Assembly (NCBI GenBank): GCA_002363515.1
Contig: DEVX01000020.1
Location: 1-11,579, forward strand
Length of the DNA: 11,579 nt
Direction of reading: 5' to 3'
From: Candidatus Saccharibacteria bacterium UBA3225
GTDB lineage: Bacteria > Patescibacteriota > Saccharimonadia > Saccharimonadales > Saccharimonadaceae
Part shown: one piece after another, positions 11,443 through 11,579 of the stretch
Position numbering within the stretch: position 1 is the first letter of the stretch
Layout of the letters: each line of letters opens with the position of its first letter
Translations under genes and position numbers: made by a program
Notes under the pieces: model-generated
What the model saw: only the letters and a program-made list of their open reading frames with translations
Databases searched by the model: none
What the model was told of the DNA's origin: nothing

Positions 11443-11480
11443 CCTAGTTTTCCTGTTTGTAGTTCTTATGCTTTTATTCT

Positions 11481-11489
11481 ATTTTATCA
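11481..11489 (-). promoter_or_regulatory. Extended -10 promoter of the phosphorylase gene
   Basis: TGATAAAAT reads on the minus strand about 38 bases before the GTG start. No good -35 is visible 16-18 bases upstream, as expected if the TG extension compensates. Confidence 0.5.
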
Positions 11490-11514
11490 TATCATATTCT
11501 GAAATAACGCTCTT

Positions 11515-11543
11515 TTGCATTTTTGAAATGATTGTATTAAAAT
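11515..11543 (+). promoter_or_regulatory. Promoter of the tRNA gene
   Basis: TTGCAT (11515-11520), a 17-base spacer and TAAAAT (11538-11543) form a well-spaced promoter. The predicted start near 11550 leaves a 5' leader of about six bases before the mature tRNA. Confidence 0.65.
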
Positions 11544-11555
11544 AGTTAAGACCGT

Positions 11556-11579
11556 TGGGGATTCGCCAAGTGGTAAGGC
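11556..11579 (+). tRNA. 5' part of a tRNA, probably tRNA-Gln (cut by the window edge)
   Basis: The last 24 bases match the 5' end of a tRNA: acceptor strand TGGGGAT, T8, the D-stem GCC paired with GGC at the very end, and the D loop AAGTGGTAA with its invariant GG. The initial U1 and the run TCGCCAAG-GGTAAGGC closely resemble E. coli tRNA-Gln. The anticodon is outside the window, so the identity is by similarity only. Confidence 0.75.

Noticed and set aside
1..11579. TGA recoding (as in Gracilibacteria or Absconditabacteria)
   Set aside because: TGA ends several genes at positions expected from family lengths or adjacent terminators, and no recognised gene contains an internal TGA.
1..11579. 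CRISPR array, insertion sequence, integrase or attachment site flanking the two cassettes
   Set aside because: I see no regularly spaced direct repeats, transposase or integrase frames, or terminal inverted repeats at the cassette boundaries.
1..11579. rplJ and rplL expected next to rplA
   Set aside because: No frame in the window resembles uL10 or bL12; the genes next to rplA are an unrelated membrane protein and bL33.

Overview
The window is a compact piece of bacterial chromosome with standard TGA/TAA/TAG stops and intergenic gaps mostly under 150 bases. It carries a ribosomal-protein / NusG / SecE neighbourhood, a thioredoxin system and a short alpha-glucan phosphorylase. Small proteins, Lys/Ala-rich extensions on SecE and L1, many unrecognised small genes and a bL33 without the zinc cysteines suggest a reduced-genome lineage of the Candidate Phyla Radiation type, most likely Candidatus Saccharibacteria (TM7). 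TGA clearly acts as stop (for example at the ends of the genes at 1503-1907 and 5210-6763), which argues against the TGA-recoding Gracilibacteria/Absconditabacteria. The taxonomic call is an inference from gene content, not a database match.

Layout, left to right. At 1-139 lies the tail of an unidentified + strand gene. At 167-1437 on the minus strand are a VanZ-like membrane protein and an SDR oxidoreductase. A small two-helix membrane protein (1503-1907, +) abuts tail-to-tail the trxB gene of a minus-strand trxA-trxB operon (1908-3118). Divergent from trxA is rpmG (bL33), followed by a single-pass membrane protein (3541-4116). From 4165 to 9603 the minus strand carries rplA (L1), rplK (L11), nusG and secE. 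This is the order of the widely conserved secE-nusG-rplK-rplA cluster, but two plus-strand cassettes interrupt it. One (5210-7059, between rplA and rplK) encodes a predicted zinc metallopeptidase and a translationally coupled 99-residue protein. The other (7733-8516, between rplK and nusG) encodes a 64-residue hydrophilic peptide with a repeated IPxPY motif and a 192-residue unknown protein. The minus strand ends with a divergent alpha-glucan phosphorylase (9694-11442). The first 24 bases of a tRNA gene, probably tRNA-Gln, run off the right edge.

Regulatory architecture is unusually legible. Most units have an extended -10 box (TGn-TAnAAT or similar), several with a -35 at exactly 17 bases. 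Nearly every convergent junction has a GC-rich hairpin flanked by A/T runs, often usable in both directions. rpmG and the metallopeptidase gene have their -10 box only 8-9 bases before the start codon and no Shine-Dalgarno, so they look leaderless; the gene at 1503/1515 may be the same. rplA and rplK have each acquired their own promoter, consistent with the split of the ancestral operon. The secE-nusG promoter lies inside the phosphorylase terminator.

The strongest leads for undescribed biology are the two opposite-strand cassettes: the metallopeptidase pair (possibly an effector with a partner) and the 64/192-residue pair, which sits behind a promoter containing a perfect inverted repeat. 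Neither function can be assigned from sequence reading alone.
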